Shown here: positions 15,266 to 23,058 of the stretch, piece by piece
Numbering within the stretch: position 1 is the stretch's first letter
Layout of the letters: each line of letters begins with the position of its first letter
DNA from: Chloroflexota bacterium
GTDB taxonomy: Bacteria > Chloroflexota > Limnocylindria > Limnocylindrales > CSP1-4
DNA: 32,758 nucleotides
NCBI GenBank assembly: GCA_019637815.1
Contig: JAHBUZ010000034.1
Location: forward strand, 1 to 32,758
Reading direction: 5' to 3'
Translations under genes and position numbers: made by a program
Notes under the pieces: generated by a model
Database searches by the model: none
The model's input: the letters and a program-made list of their open reading frames with translations, nothing else
What the model was told of the DNA's origin: nothing

Positions 15266-16792
15266 GTGACCGATGCGCCCGACTCCCCCGCGGAGCTCCC
15301 CGAGACCCTTGCCACCCTGCTGCGTCGTCGGAGCGCTCCGGCGCTCGGCGAGCCCGCCCCCACGGAGGAGCAGCTGCGGCTCATCCTCGCCGCGGCGGGC
15401 AGCGTGCCCGACCACGGTCGGCTGCGACCGTATCGCTTCGTGATCGTGCGCGGGGACGCCCGCCGGCGCTTCGGGGTCGCGCTCCGTGACGCGGCCATCG
15501 AGGCGGACGCCGACCCGGTGACCATCGCGAAGGCGATGCGCAAGCCGATGTTCGGGCCGCTGCTCGTGGCCATCATCGCGTCCCCCCGGCCGCATCCCAC
15601 GGTCCCGGCCTGGGAGCAGCGGATCAGCGCCGGTCTCACGGGCTACGCGATGACCCTCGCCGCCGCGTCGCTGGGGGTGGGCGCCACCTGGAAGAGTGGC
15701 CTGCACCTCGATGGCGCCCCGATCAGCCGGCTCCTGGGCATGACCGGTGACGAGCAGCTCCTGGGCTGGATCAACCTCGGGACGCCCGCGGTGCCCACCA
15801 AGCACAAGGAGGAGCGCGTGCGGCCGGCGCTGCACATCGCCGAGCTGCCACCCGATCCGCTCGTGCAGGTGGGCGAGCTCATCGATCGTCTGGATGCTCC
15901 GGGCGTGGTCGTGTGCGACGTGCGCTGGTACCTCGACGACCCGGCGCGGGGTCGCCGGGAGTACCTCGAGGGGCACATCCCGGGCGCCCGGTTCGTGGAC
16001 CTCGACACGGACCTCGCCGACCACCATGACCCGGATGCGCTGGGCCGGCACCCGCTGCCCTCCCCGGTCCGCTTCGCGGCGACGCTCGCCCGGCTGGGCA
16101 TCGGACCGGACGACCTGGTCGTGGCCTATGACGATGGTTCGGGCGTGCCGGCATCGCGGCTCTGGTGGATGCTCGATGCGCTCGGGTATCGAGGCGCGCG
16201 GGTGCTCGATGGTGGGTTCGGGGCATGGCAGGCGGCGGGTGGCCCGCTGCGCGGCGGCGTGGAGGTCGCGCCCGAGCGACCCGTGCCCGATGCCGCGGAT
16301 GTGCCCGCCTTGACCTGGCCCCGGACCATCGATCGACATCGCCTCCGGGAGCGGCTCGGCGAGGTCCTCCTGCTCGACGCCCGCGCCGGTGCGCGATACC
16401 GGGGCGAGGTGGAGCCGGTCGACCCGCGACCGGGCCACATCCCGACGGCACGCTCGCTACCCGCCACCGCGCACGTGGGCGAGGATGGCCTCCTGTCCTC
16501 ACCGATCGAGCTGGCCGCCGGCTTCGAGACGCTCGGCGCTGGTGCGCAGGACGTGGTCGTGAGCTGTGGCAGTGGTGTGACCGCCTGCCGGACCGCGCTC
16601 GCGATGCGGGTCGCGGGTCTGCCGGACCCGCTGCTCTACCCGGGCTCCTACAGCGACTGGGTGACCGCGGGCTGGCCTGTGGTCACGGGCGAGGAGCCGG
16701 GGGATCCGACCCCGCCGCATCCGGTGATGTCGTCGCCGGGCGGGTCGCCGACGCCCGAGCAGCGGACACCCGCGCCGTCGTCCGGCCGCTGA
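15266..16792 (+). CDS. Fusion of YdjA-like nitroreductase and two-domain sulfurtransferase (rhodanese/MST)
   Basis: Single frame of 508 residues. Residues 1-190 are a nitroreductase of the YdjA type: LLRRRSAPALGEPAPTEEQL, AAGSVPDHGRLRPYRF, and GVGATWKSG, for an FMN-dependent NAD(P)H oxidoreductase. From about residue 200 follow two rhodanese domains of the 3-mercaptopyruvate/thiosulfate sulfurtransferase type. The first is inactive-type (EYLEGHIPGARFVDLDTDL); the second has active Cys434 in CGSGVTAC, the loop form typical of mercaptopyruvate sulfurtransferases. The junction is continuous, with no stop or gap. The GTG start gives VTDAPDSP and is uncertain, lacking a clear ribosome site; GTG 15212 is also in frame. 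The last 110 bases overlap the convergent sigma factor gene. The joining of flavin reductase and sulfur transfer in one chain is unusual. Confidence 0.87.
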   Translation: MTDAPDSPAELPETLATLLRRRSAPALGEPAPTEEQLRLILAAAGSVPDHGRLRPYRFVIVRGDARRRFGVALRDAAIEADADPVTIAKAMRKPMFGPLLVAIIASPRPHPTVPAWEQRISAGLTGYAMTLAAASLGVGATWKSGLHLDGAPISRLLGMTGDEQLLGWINLGTPAVPTKHKEERVRPALHIAELPPDPLVQVGELIDRLDAPGVVVCDVRWYLDDPARGRREYLEGHIPGARFVDLDTDLADHHDPDALGRHPLPSPVRFAATLARLGIGPDDLVVAYDDGSGVPASRLWWMLDALGYRGARVLDGGFGAWQAAGGPLRGGVEVAPERPVPDAADVPALTWPRTIDRHRLRERLGEVLLLDARAGARYRGEVEPVDPRPGHIPTARSLPATAHVGEDGLLSSPIELAAGFETLGAGAQDVVVSCGSGVTACRTALAMRVAGLPDPLLYPGSYSDWVTAGWPVVTGEEPGDPTPPHPVMSSPGGSPTPEQRTPAPSSGR

Positions 16793-18113
16793 TACCGAGC
16801 CCGGCGAGGCGCCGCTCGAGGTAGCGCCGCTCGGCAGGGTCCGCGGCACGTGCGAGGGCCGCCCGGTACGCGGCAGCGGCACCCGGTCGGTCACCCGCCC
16901 GCCGGAGGAGGTCCGCACGGACCGCGTCGTACAGGGGATGGGCGCGCATCCGGGCGTCACCCGCGTGTGCCGCGACGCGCGCCAGCGCCGCCTCCGGACC
17001 ATCGATCATGGCCACCGCGACGGCATGGTTGAGCGCCACGACCGGGGATGGCGCCACGGCGTCGAGTCGCTCGTAGAGCAGGCGGATGGCCGCCCAGTCC
17101 GTCTGCGCCGCGTCGGGCGCGAGGTCGTGCTCCAGCGCGATGGCCGCCTGGAGCTGGTACGGCCCGGCCGGACCGAGACGCATCGCCCGCACGAGCGCCT
17201 GCCCGCCCTCGTCGATGGCCGCCCGGTCCCACCGGCTGCGATCCTGATCCTCGAGCAGCACCAGCTCGCCGGCGTCATCGAGGCGCGCCGGCCGACGCGC
17301 CTCCTGGAGCAGCATCAGCGCCAGCAGCCCGTGGACCTCCGGGTCATCCGGCAGCAGCGCGGTCAGCAGCCGACCCAGGCGGATGGCCTCCTGGGTGAGC
17401 GTCGGCTCCTGGGCCCGTCGCCCCGGGTCGGCCATCGCATCGAGCGCTGCGTCGCCGTGGCGGTAGCCCTCCGTGAACACGAGATAGACGACAAGGAGCA
17501 CCGAGGCGAGTCGTGTCGGGAGCTCGTCGGCATCCGGCACCTGGTACGGGACACGCGCCGTCCGGAGCGTGCGTTTGGCGCGCACCAGCCGCTGGGCGAG
17601 GGTCGCCTCCGGGACCAGGAACGCCCGCGCGATGGCGGGTACCTGGAGGCCGGCCACGACCCGCAGGGTGAGCGCTACACGAGCCTCCGGCGACAGCACC
17701 AGGTGGCAGCACGTGAACATCAGTCGGAGCCGATCGTCCGGGATCGTGGTGGCCTCCGCCTGTTCCAGCAGCCATGCCGGATCCGCGGCCTCGGACGACG
17801 GTGCGGGCTCGAGCGCGCGATCGGCCTCCCGGTCGACCCGCATCCGGGCGCGCCGCAGTCGGTCGATGGCGCGCCGCCGGGCGACGGTCGTGATCCAGGC
17901 GCCGGGCCGAGCCGGCACGCCGTCGATCGGCCAGCGTTCGAGCGCGAGCACGAACGCGTCCTGGAGCGCCTCCTCGGCCGTGCCCAGGTCGCCGCCGAGC
18001 ACCGCCATGAGGTGTCCCATGACCCGACCGCTCTCCTCGCGGAACGCGGCATCGACCGCGGGGAGGAGGTCGGTGTCGGTGGGCGATGGGGCACTGTGGG
18101 ATCGGCGAGGCAT
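16683..18113 (-). CDS. ECF42-type RNA polymerase sigma factor with C-terminal extension
   Basis: Protein of 476 residues. Sigma region 2 spans roughly residues 18-95 (EEALQDAFVLALERWP, TTVARRRAIDRLRRAR) and region 4 about 125-185 (LRLMFTCCHLVLSPEARVALTLR, TLAQRLVRAKRTLR). A long C-terminal TPR-like extension follows, with the family blocks LLEDQDRSRWDR, GPYQLQAAIALEH and SPVVALNHAVAVAMIDGPEAAL. These mark the ECF42 group, which is controlled through this extension and not by an anti-sigma factor; none is seen nearby. ATG 18113 (MPRRSH) is chosen because longer starts would run into the divergent DGPF gene. Partner genes are the two DGPF/YCII proteins opposite. Its final 36 codons overlap the convergent fusion gene. 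Confidence 0.9.
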   Translation of the reverse strand: MPRRSHSAPSPTDTDLLPAVDAAFREESGRVMGHLMAVLGGDLGTAEEALQDAFVLALERWPIDGVPARPGAWITTVARRRAIDRLRRARMRVDREADRALEPAPSSEAADPAWLLEQAEATTIPDDRLRLMFTCCHLVLSPEARVALTLRVVAGLQVPAIARAFLVPEATLAQRLVRAKRTLRTARVPYQVPDADELPTRLASVLLVVYLVFTEGYRHGDAALDAMADPGRRAQEPTLTQEAIRLGRLLTALLPDDPEVHGLLALMLLQEARRPARLDDAGELVLLEDQDRSRWDRAAIDEGGQALVRAMRLGPAGPYQLQAAIALEHDLAPDAAQTDWAAIRLLYERLDAVAPSPVVALNHAVAVAMIDGPEAALARVAAHAGDARMRAHPLYDAVRADLLRRAGDRPGAAAAYRAALARAADPAERRYLERRLAGLGISGRTTARVSAARASATRPATTSPDAAGSDPPAPRP

Positions 18114-18209
18114 GTGCTCGAGGATAGGCTCCGCGTCATCGATCGGGATCCACCAGGTCGGTCGTCTGCGCGGCTCGGCGGGCGCGATCGCGAGATGAGG
18201 CGATGTCCT

Positions 18210-18236
18210 TGTCGATTCGGACGGGACTCGTTCGTC
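18210..18236 (+). promoter_or_regulatory. Candidate ECF42-dependent promoter of the DGPF gene
   Basis: TGTCGA (18210-18215), 17-base spacer, CGTC (18233-18236). The published ECF42 signature as I recall it is TGTCGA at -35 and CG(A/T)C at -10. It is 50-80 bases upstream of the DGPF start and between the sigma gene and its partner, as in other ECF42 loci. Confidence 0.55.
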
Positions 18237-18291
18237 GTCAGGGTGGACGACCGGATGGGTCGTCATGTCCGACACACGGGAGGCACCACGG

Positions 18292-18639
18292 ATGAAGGTC
18301 ATGCTTCTGTTCATGGGCACCGCGGAGGAGGCCGAGGGCGACCCGGCCGAGCTCGCGGCCGCCTACGAACGCATCGGCGCCTGGTGGGGCGAGCACGCCG
18401 CCGCTGGCACCATCCTCGACGGCCACGAGCTGCGAGGACCATCGACCGCGCGCAGGGTGCGCATCACCCCGGATGGCCCGGTCGTCACGGATGGCCCATT
18501 CGCCGAGGCATCGGAGGTCGTGGGTGGCTACGCCATCGCGGAGGTCGCCTCCATGGACGAGGCGGCGACGCTCGCCGCGTCCTGGCCGTGGGGCGGCGAG
18601 GTGGAGATCCGGCCGCTCCGCGACCGTCCCGGGATGTGA
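18292..18639 (+). CDS. YCII-related DGPF-domain protein
   Basis: Protein of 115 residues, a ferredoxin-like YCII/DGPF fold. It starts MKVMLLFMGT, has the naming motif DGPF in VVTDGPFAEASEVVGGYAI (residues 65-83) and ends in the usual WGGEVEIRPL strand. ATG 18292 is preceded by GGGAGG at eight bases; ATG 18265 would add nine residues without support. DGPF proteins are the conserved partners and targets of ECF42 sigma factors; the molecular role is not established, though related YciI proteins have small-molecule lyase or dehalogenase-like activity. It lies divergent from the sigma gene and is followed by a second YCII-type gene. Confidence 0.9.
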   Translation: MKVMLLFMGTAEEAEGDPAELAAAYERIGAWWGEHAAAGTILDGHELRGPSTARRVRITPDGPVVTDGPFAEASEVVGGYAIAEVASMDEAATLAASWPWGGEVEIRPLRDRPGM

Positions 18640-18767
18640 CTCCGGCCCCTGTCGAGCGGCGGACCTGCGCATCGCGGCCGCCGATCCCATCTGCCGCTGA
18701 CCCGGCACCTGCCGCGTGCCGCACCTGCCGCCCGCTGGCGGCACCGAACGACGAAGGAGTGACGATC

Positions 18768-19079
18768 ATGGCGAACTTCCTGCTCATCTATCACGGCGGC
18801 TCCACGCCCACCGACCCGGCCGAGGTGGACCAGGCGATGGCCGAGTGGACCGCCTGGTTCGGTCGACTCGGAGGCGCTGTCGTGGATGGCGGCAATCCGG
18901 TCGGCGCGGTCCGCACGGTCGCGGCAGACGGCAGCGTCACCGATGGCGCACCGGACCCGGCGACCGGCTACTCCATCCTGGCGGCGCCGGACCTGGCGGG
19001 GGCCGTGGCGCTCGCGTCCGGCTGTCCGCTCCTGGCCCACGGCGGCAGGGTGGAGGTCGCCGAGACCATCCCGATGTAG
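18768..19079 (+). CDS. Second YCII-family protein
   Basis: Protein of 103 residues of the same fold: MANFLLIYHGG, then MAEWTAWFGRLGGAVVDGG and TGYSILAAPDLAGAVALASGCPLL. Here the DGPF motif is replaced by the sequence around NPVGAVRTV, placing it in the shorter YCII branch often annotated simply as YCII-related. ATG 18768 follows AAGGAG at eight bases. It is 128 bases after the first YCII gene; a second TGTCGA lies at 18650-18655 but has no matching -10, so co-transcription from the first promoter is more likely. Its stop is immediately before the end of the convergent topoisomerase gene. Confidence 0.85.
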   Translation: MANFLLIYHGGSTPTDPAEVDQAMAEWTAWFGRLGGAVVDGGNPVGAVRTVAADGSVTDGAPDPATGYSILAAPDLAGAVALASGCPLLAHGGRVEVAETIPM

Positions 19080-20104
19080 TCAGCCGGAGCGACCGCGAGC
19101 GGTCCGCGTACGTGCGAGCACGTCGAGCAGGGCACGCTCCTCGGCGGGGGTCGGTGGGCCGTCGGCAGGACGGGTGCGCCCTGTGGGCAGGTCGCCGGCC
19201 TCCCACGCTGCCACCACCTCCGGGTGGACGTAGCTCGCGCGCGCCACGCTGCGGGTGTTGCCGAGCTGCTCGGCGACCACGTCGATGGCGCTCGCCACCT
19301 GGTTGGTCCGCTCACGGGTCGTCCCCGGCGCCCCCGCCGCTCGCAGGGCACGCAGCGCGAGCACCGATCCGGCCCACGTCCGGAAGTCACGCGCCGAGAT
19401 GTCCGCGCCGGATGCCTCGCGCAGGTAGTCGTTGACGTCGTCCGAGTCCACGTGGTGGACCACATCGTCGTCATCGAGCCACTCGAACAGACGCTGACCG
19501 GGCAGCTCCTGGCAGCGTCGGACCAGCCCCGCGAGGCGTCGGTCCCGGAGGCGCAGCTCGTGTGTCTGGCCGGACTTGCCCCGAAGCGGAAGCGCACGGA
19601 CGCCCCCTCGACGGTCGCGTGGCGGTCACGGAGCGTCGTCAGACCGAACGAGCGGTTCGCCTCGACGTACGCCTCGTTGCCGACCCGCATGTGGGTGAGC
19701 TCGAGCAGGCGCACCACGAGCGCCAGCACCTTCTCGCGGGGCAGACCTGGTCGTGCGAGGTCTCGGTCCACGGCCCGCCGGAGCCGGGGCAGCGCCCGGC
19801 CGAAGCGCTCGAGACGCGCGTACTTGTCCGTCTCGCGACCTTGGCGATAGCGAGGGTGATAGCGATAGACCTTGCGCCCACGGGCATCCCGACCGGTCGC
19901 CTGGAGGTGGCCCTCCGGACTCGCGCAGATCCAGACGTCGCGCCATGCCGGTGGGATGACGAGTGACCGGATGCGCTCGAGGGTCCGGCCGTCGCGCACC
20001 GGACGACCCGCCGCGTCGCGATATCGGAAGCCACTGCCGGCACGGATGCGCCGGATACCCGGTTCCGTGTCCGAGCTGTGGCGGGAGCGGTGCGCCCCGG
20101 CCAC
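19080..20104 (-). pseudogene. DNA topoisomerase IB, interrupted by a single-base deletion
   Basis: Poxvirus-like bacterial topoisomerase IB in two frames. Bases 20104-19584 encode the N-terminal part: GIRRIRAGSGFRYRDAAGRP, LVIPPAWRDVWIC, RYHPRYRQGRETDKY and THMRVGNEAYVEANRS. From about 19583 the sequence continues one frame over as GKSGQTHELRL, FEWLDDDDVVHHVDSDDVNDY, DFRTWAGSVLAL and the active-site tyrosine in ASYVHP. One base is missing in the Arg codon of the expected FRFRGKSG. Corrected length is about 341 residues, normal for the family. The rest of the frame is intact, so a recent mutation or a sequence error is likely. GTG 20104 lies seven bases after the upstream gene's stop, so the two are an operon. 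Confidence 0.85.
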
Positions 20105-20111
20105 CGCTGCG

Positions 20112-20438
20112 TCAGCGGTCGACCACGCGGAGCAGCTCCGCCTTGGTCATCCGCGACCGACCCTCGATGCCCTTGCGTTGCGCCTCCGCGTACAGCTGAC
20201 GATAGGTCCGACCCTGTGCGCCCGAGCGGGAGCGCAGGCCACCCCGCCGGCCCGACGAGATGTCATCGGTCGAGACGCGACTCGCTTCCCGCGACTCGCC
20301 GGCCCGTGCCCGCTCCTTGTTCACGGTGCGTGCCGCGATCTCCTCGGCCGTGTCCTCGTCCTCGCCTCGATCGAGGAGGCCTTCCTTGATGTGCTCGTAC
20401 TGTCGCTCGCGCTTGGCGGACCATCCGGCCTGGGGCAT
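20112..20438 (-). CDS. Small conserved protein, often named plasmid stabilization protein, with Rho-N-like C-terminus
   Basis: Protein of 108 residues. The conserved N-terminal block is WSAKRERQYEHIKEG, followed by ERGEDEDTAEEIAARTVNKERAR-type sequence (here LLDRGEDEDTAEEIA, ARTVNKERARAG). The central block is DISSGRRGGLRSRSGAQGRT, and the C-terminus LYAEAQRKGIEGRSRMTKAELLRVV resembles the Rho N-terminal/SAP-like nucleic-acid-binding motif. Homologues are widely annotated as plasmid stabilization proteins although chromosomal; no toxin partner is known or seen here. ATG 20438 follows AGGAGGT at seven bases; ATG 20477 is weaker. It precedes the topoisomerase IB gene, an association that fits a DNA-binding role, but function is unproven. 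Confidence 0.85.
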   Translation of the reverse strand: MPQAGWSAKRERQYEHIKEGLLDRGEDEDTAEEIAARTVNKERARAGESREASRVSTDDISSGRRGGLRSRSGAQGRTYRQLYAEAQRKGIEGRSRMTKAELLRVVDR

Positions 20439-20721
20439 CGGGCCGACCTCCTGGGTGTCCGGTGACGCGTCGCTCATCGGCGCGTGCCCGGCCCGACCAG
20501 CACACACGACCACCCACCACGGATGCATCGATGCGGGTGCCGCGCGTCATCGCAGTGGCGTGTCAGCCCTCCGGACGGTGGATGGGCCTCCACTCGGCAC
20601 GCGTGGAACGGAGCTGATCCACGAGCGGGGTGGCCATGTCACCATGATGCCGCCGTCGGGTGTCGATCCCTGTCAGGTTCGAGCCGATCGCCAGGGCCAG
20701 AGATGCAGGAAGGGGGATCAG

Positions 20722-21027
20722 GTGCCCGCCATCAACAAGGTCAGCGCCGCCGTGTTCGACCGACCGGCGAAGCCACGTGGCCGCCAGCCGAGCCCGGATC
20801 AGCTCGCGATGATGGATCGCATCCGTTCGCTGAAGACCGAGAAGGACGCCTTCGAGGTGCTGCTCATCGGGGAGGAGAAGCCGGCCACCGTGCGTGCCCA
20901 GATCGCGCGTGCCTCGAAGGCCGTGGGCGTGGACATCGCGGTGCTCCGCTCGCCTCACGGCTGGTACGTGGGCCTCATGACCCCCGAGCGGCAGCGCGGT
21001 CGCCGACGCGCGCCGACAGAGCGCTGA
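20722..21027 (+). CDS. Hypothetical protein, basic, helix-rich
   Basis: Protein of 101 residues that I cannot assign. It has a basic, proline-containing N-terminus (AKPRGRQPSPDQ), then MMDRIRSLKTEKDAFEVLL, PATVRAQIARASKAVGVDIAVLRS, and HGWYVGLMTPERQRGRRR. The middle resembles short regulatory or phage-type proteins with a helix-turn-helix-like ATVRAQIARASKAVG segment, but the match is not strong. The GTG at 20722 is preceded by AGGAAGGGGG at five bases, which supports both the frame and the start. It stands alone, divergent from the small conserved gene, separated from it by 283 bases in which I see no further gene. Confidence 0.6.
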   Translation: MPAINKVSAAVFDRPAKPRGRQPSPDQLAMMDRIRSLKTEKDAFEVLLIGEEKPATVRAQIARASKAVGVDIAVLRSPHGWYVGLMTPERQRGRRRAPTER

Positions 21028-21084
21028 GCAGCCTGACGCCGAGCCAGCCCGGGCGACGGACCGCCCATCGTCCGACGCGGCAAG

Positions 21085-21104
21085 ATAGTTGACGACGCAA
21101 CTAT
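21085..21104. promoter_or_regulatory. MarR-type operator
   Basis: ATAGTTG-ACGACG-CAACTAT, perfect seven-base arms with a six-base centre. This is the TAGTTGnnnnnnCAACTA layout typical of MarR-family sites. It covers the -35 element of the predicted promoter. No MarR gene is in the window. Confidence 0.65.
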
Positions 21105-21118
21105 CAAGGCGCTATCCT
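21089..21118 (+). promoter_or_regulatory. Predicted promoter of the flavin monooxygenase operon
   Basis: TTGACG (21089-21094), 18-base spacer, TATCCT (21113-21118). The -35 lies inside the MarR-type operator, so a bound repressor would exclude polymerase. Expected start about 21125, giving a leader of roughly 50 bases. Confidence 0.55.
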
Positions 21119-21121
21119 GTC

Positions 21122-21166
21122 GCCTGTCCGACCGATCCCCGGATGGTCCGGGTCGGGCGGACAGGC
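21122..21166 (+). promoter_or_regulatory. Long leader hairpin abutting the ribosome binding site
   Basis: GCCTGTCCG (21122-21130) pairs with CGGACAGGC (21158-21166). Inside, CCGA pairs with TCGG and CCCGG with CCGGG around a five-base loop, giving about 18 pairs with one mismatch and a two-base bulge. GAGG, the likely ribosome site, begins two bases after the stem. No T-tract follows, so it is not a standard terminator. Confidence 0.55.
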
Positions 21167-21177
21167 TGAGGTCCCCA

Positions 21178-22344
21178 ATGCAGTTCGGCATCTTCTCGGT
21201 GGGTGATGTCACCCCCGATCCCGTCACCGGTCGCACCCCCTCCGAGCACGAGCGCATCGAGTCGATGGTCCAGCTCGCGCTCCTCGCGGAGCAGGTCGGC
21301 CTGGACGTGTTCGCCACGGGCGAGCATCACAACCCGCCCTTCGTGCCCTCCTCGCCGACCACGATGCTGGGCTTCATCGCGGCGCGCACCGAGCGCATCA
21401 TCCTGTCCACGGCGACCACGCTCATCACGACCAACGACCCGGTCAAGATCGCCGAGGACTACGCGATGCTCCAGCATCTCGCGGGCGGTCGCGTCGACCT
21501 GATGCTGGGCCGTGGCAACACCGGTCCGGTGTATCCCTGGTTCGGCCAGGACATCCGCAACGGCATCCAGCTGACCATCGAGCACTACGACCTGCTGCAT
21601 CGGTTGTGGCGCGAGGATGTCGTGGACTGGCAGGGCCGCTTCCGGACCCCGCTCACCGGCTTCACCGCCACGCCTCGTCCGCTCGATGGCGTGCCGCCGT
21701 TCGTGTGGCACGGCTCCATCAGCAGCCCGCAGATCCCGGAGCAGGCCGCGTTCTATGGCGATGGCTTCTTCCACAACAACATCTTCTGGCCCCGGTCGCA
21801 CACGCAGCGGATGGTGGAGCTGTATCGCCGCCGCTTCGAGCACTACGGCCATGGCCCGGCCGACCAGGCCATCGTGGGTCTCGGCGGCCAGGTGTTCATG
21901 CGCGCCGATTCCCAGGCCGCGGTGCGCGAGTTCCGACCCTACTTCGACCACGCGCCGGTGTACGGCGGTGGCCCCTCGCTCGAGGACTACGCCGAGCAGA
22001 CCCCGCTGACCGTGGGCAGCCCGCAGCAGGTCATCGACCGCACGCTCACCTTCCGGGAATACGTCGGCGACTACCAGCGACAGCTGTTCCTGGTGGACCA
22101 CGCGGGCCTGCCACAGCGGGTGGTCCTGGAGCAGCTGGAGATGCTGGGCACGCTCGTGGTCCCGGTGCTCCGCGAGGAGTTCGCCAAGCTCCGGAAGCCG
22201 GGTGTGCCGGATGCGCCGACGCATGTCAGCCTGGTCGCGGCCGCTGCCGCCTCGGCGGCCGCGGAGCCGCGTGTGACGGACGCGCCCTCGACATCCGATC
22301 CGCGCATCACGGACGCGGCGACCGACCCGGCCGCAGCCGCCTGA
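21178..22344 (+). CDS. LLM-class flavin-dependent monooxygenase, CE1758 family
   Basis: Luciferase-like monooxygenase of 388 residues. Family blocks: MQFGIFSVGDVTPDP, FATGEHHNPPFVPSSPTTML (EHH substrate-side motif), LSTATTLITTNDPVKIAEDY, and GRVDLMLGRGNTGPVYPWFG. The combination with the next gene is the CE1758/CE1759 duo: the oxygenase uses reduced FMN supplied by its reductase to oxidise an unknown substrate. The C-terminal 45 residues beyond the barrel are an Ala/Asp-rich, low-complexity tail (TDAPSTSDPRITDAATDP) not needed for the fold. ATG 21178 has GAGG six bases upstream. Expression appears controlled by a MarR-type operator and perhaps by the leader hairpin. Confidence 0.92.
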   Translation: MQFGIFSVGDVTPDPVTGRTPSEHERIESMVQLALLAEQVGLDVFATGEHHNPPFVPSSPTTMLGFIAARTERIILSTATTLITTNDPVKIAEDYAMLQHLAGGRVDLMLGRGNTGPVYPWFGQDIRNGIQLTIEHYDLLHRLWREDVVDWQGRFRTPLTGFTATPRPLDGVPPFVWHGSISSPQIPEQAAFYGDGFFHNNIFWPRSHTQRMVELYRRRFEHYGHGPADQAIVGLGGQVFMRADSQAAVREFRPYFDHAPVYGGGPSLEDYAEQTPLTVGSPQQVIDRTLTFREYVGDYQRQLFLVDHAGLPQRVVLEQLEMLGTLVVPVLREEFAKLRKPGVPDAPTHVSLVAAAAASAAAEPRVTDAPSTSDPRITDAATDPAAAA

Positions 22345-22349
22345 CGCGG

Positions 22350-22979
22350 ATGTCCGAACGACGACTCGCCGTCATCAGCGCCGGCCTGTCCCAGCCCTCC
22401 TCGACGCGACTCCTGGCCGACCGCCTCACCGCGGCGGCCGTGGCCGCGCTCGGGGAGCGAGGCATCAGCGCCTCGGTGACCGTGATGGAGGCACGGGACC
22501 ATGCCAGGGACCTGGTGGACCACCTCCTGACCGGCTTCCCCGGCCCGCGACTGTCCGCGGCGATCGACACGATGACCCATGCGGACGGGCTCATCGCGGT
22601 GTCGCCCATCTTCAACGGCTCCTACAGCGGTCTGTTCAAGACGTTCGTGGATGTGCTGGAGGTGGGTGCCCTGCGTGGGACGCCCGTGCTCCTGGGTGCG
22701 ACCGGGGGCTCCGCCCGTCACTCGCTGGCGCTCGACCACGCCCTGCGGCCCCTGTTCGCGTATCTCCACGCCGCGGTCGTGTCGACCGGGGTGTTCGCGG
22801 CGACCGATGACTGGGGCGATCCGCAGGAGGCCAGTCGTCTGGCACGCCGCATCGACCGCGCGGGTCAGGAGCTGGCCGAGGCGATGGCCTTGCGCCCGGC
22901 GCGTGGCGGTCCGGAGCCGGCGGACGGCCTCGACGAGGTGGTGCCGTTCAGCCGGCTGCTGGCGGGCGACGCCGACTGA
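22350..22979 (+). CDS. NADPH-dependent FMN reductase, CE1759 family
   Basis: Flavodoxin-like reductase of 209 residues: LAVISAGLSQPSSTRLLADR is the FMN phosphate loop, HADGLIAVSPIFNGSYSGLFK the flavin isoalloxazine loop, and LLGATGGSARHSLALDHALRPLFAYL the CE1759 signature. It should reduce FMN with NAD(P)H for the partner monooxygenase five bases upstream. ATG 22350 directly follows the previous stop with GACGCGG between, so translation is probably coupled. Length is normal for the family and no residues appear missing. Confidence 0.92.
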   Translation: MSERRLAVISAGLSQPSSTRLLADRLTAAAVAALGERGISASVTVMEARDHARDLVDHLLTGFPGPRLSAAIDTMTHADGLIAVSPIFNGSYSGLFKTFVDVLEVGALRGTPVLLGATGGSARHSLALDHALRPLFAYLHAAVVSTGVFAATDDWGDPQEASRLARRIDRAGQELAEAMALRPARGGPEPADGLDEVVPFSRLLAGDAD

Positions 22980-23058
22980 CAGCGGAACGTCGGTCTGGCA
23001 CGCTGCGCGACATGACCGTGGCTGCGTACGCGGCCCGGATGACCTCGGGGGACCGGAT

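Noticed and set aside
18114..18320. N-terminal extension of the ECF sigma factor by 69 residues
   Set aside because: It would overlap the DGPF promoter and start, carries no conserved sequence, and sigma region 2 is complete from 18113.
20563..20637. 24-codon minus-strand frame (MATPLVDQLRSTRAEW)
   Set aside because: It looks protein-like but has no ribosome binding site and no recognisable relatives, and is too short to support alone.
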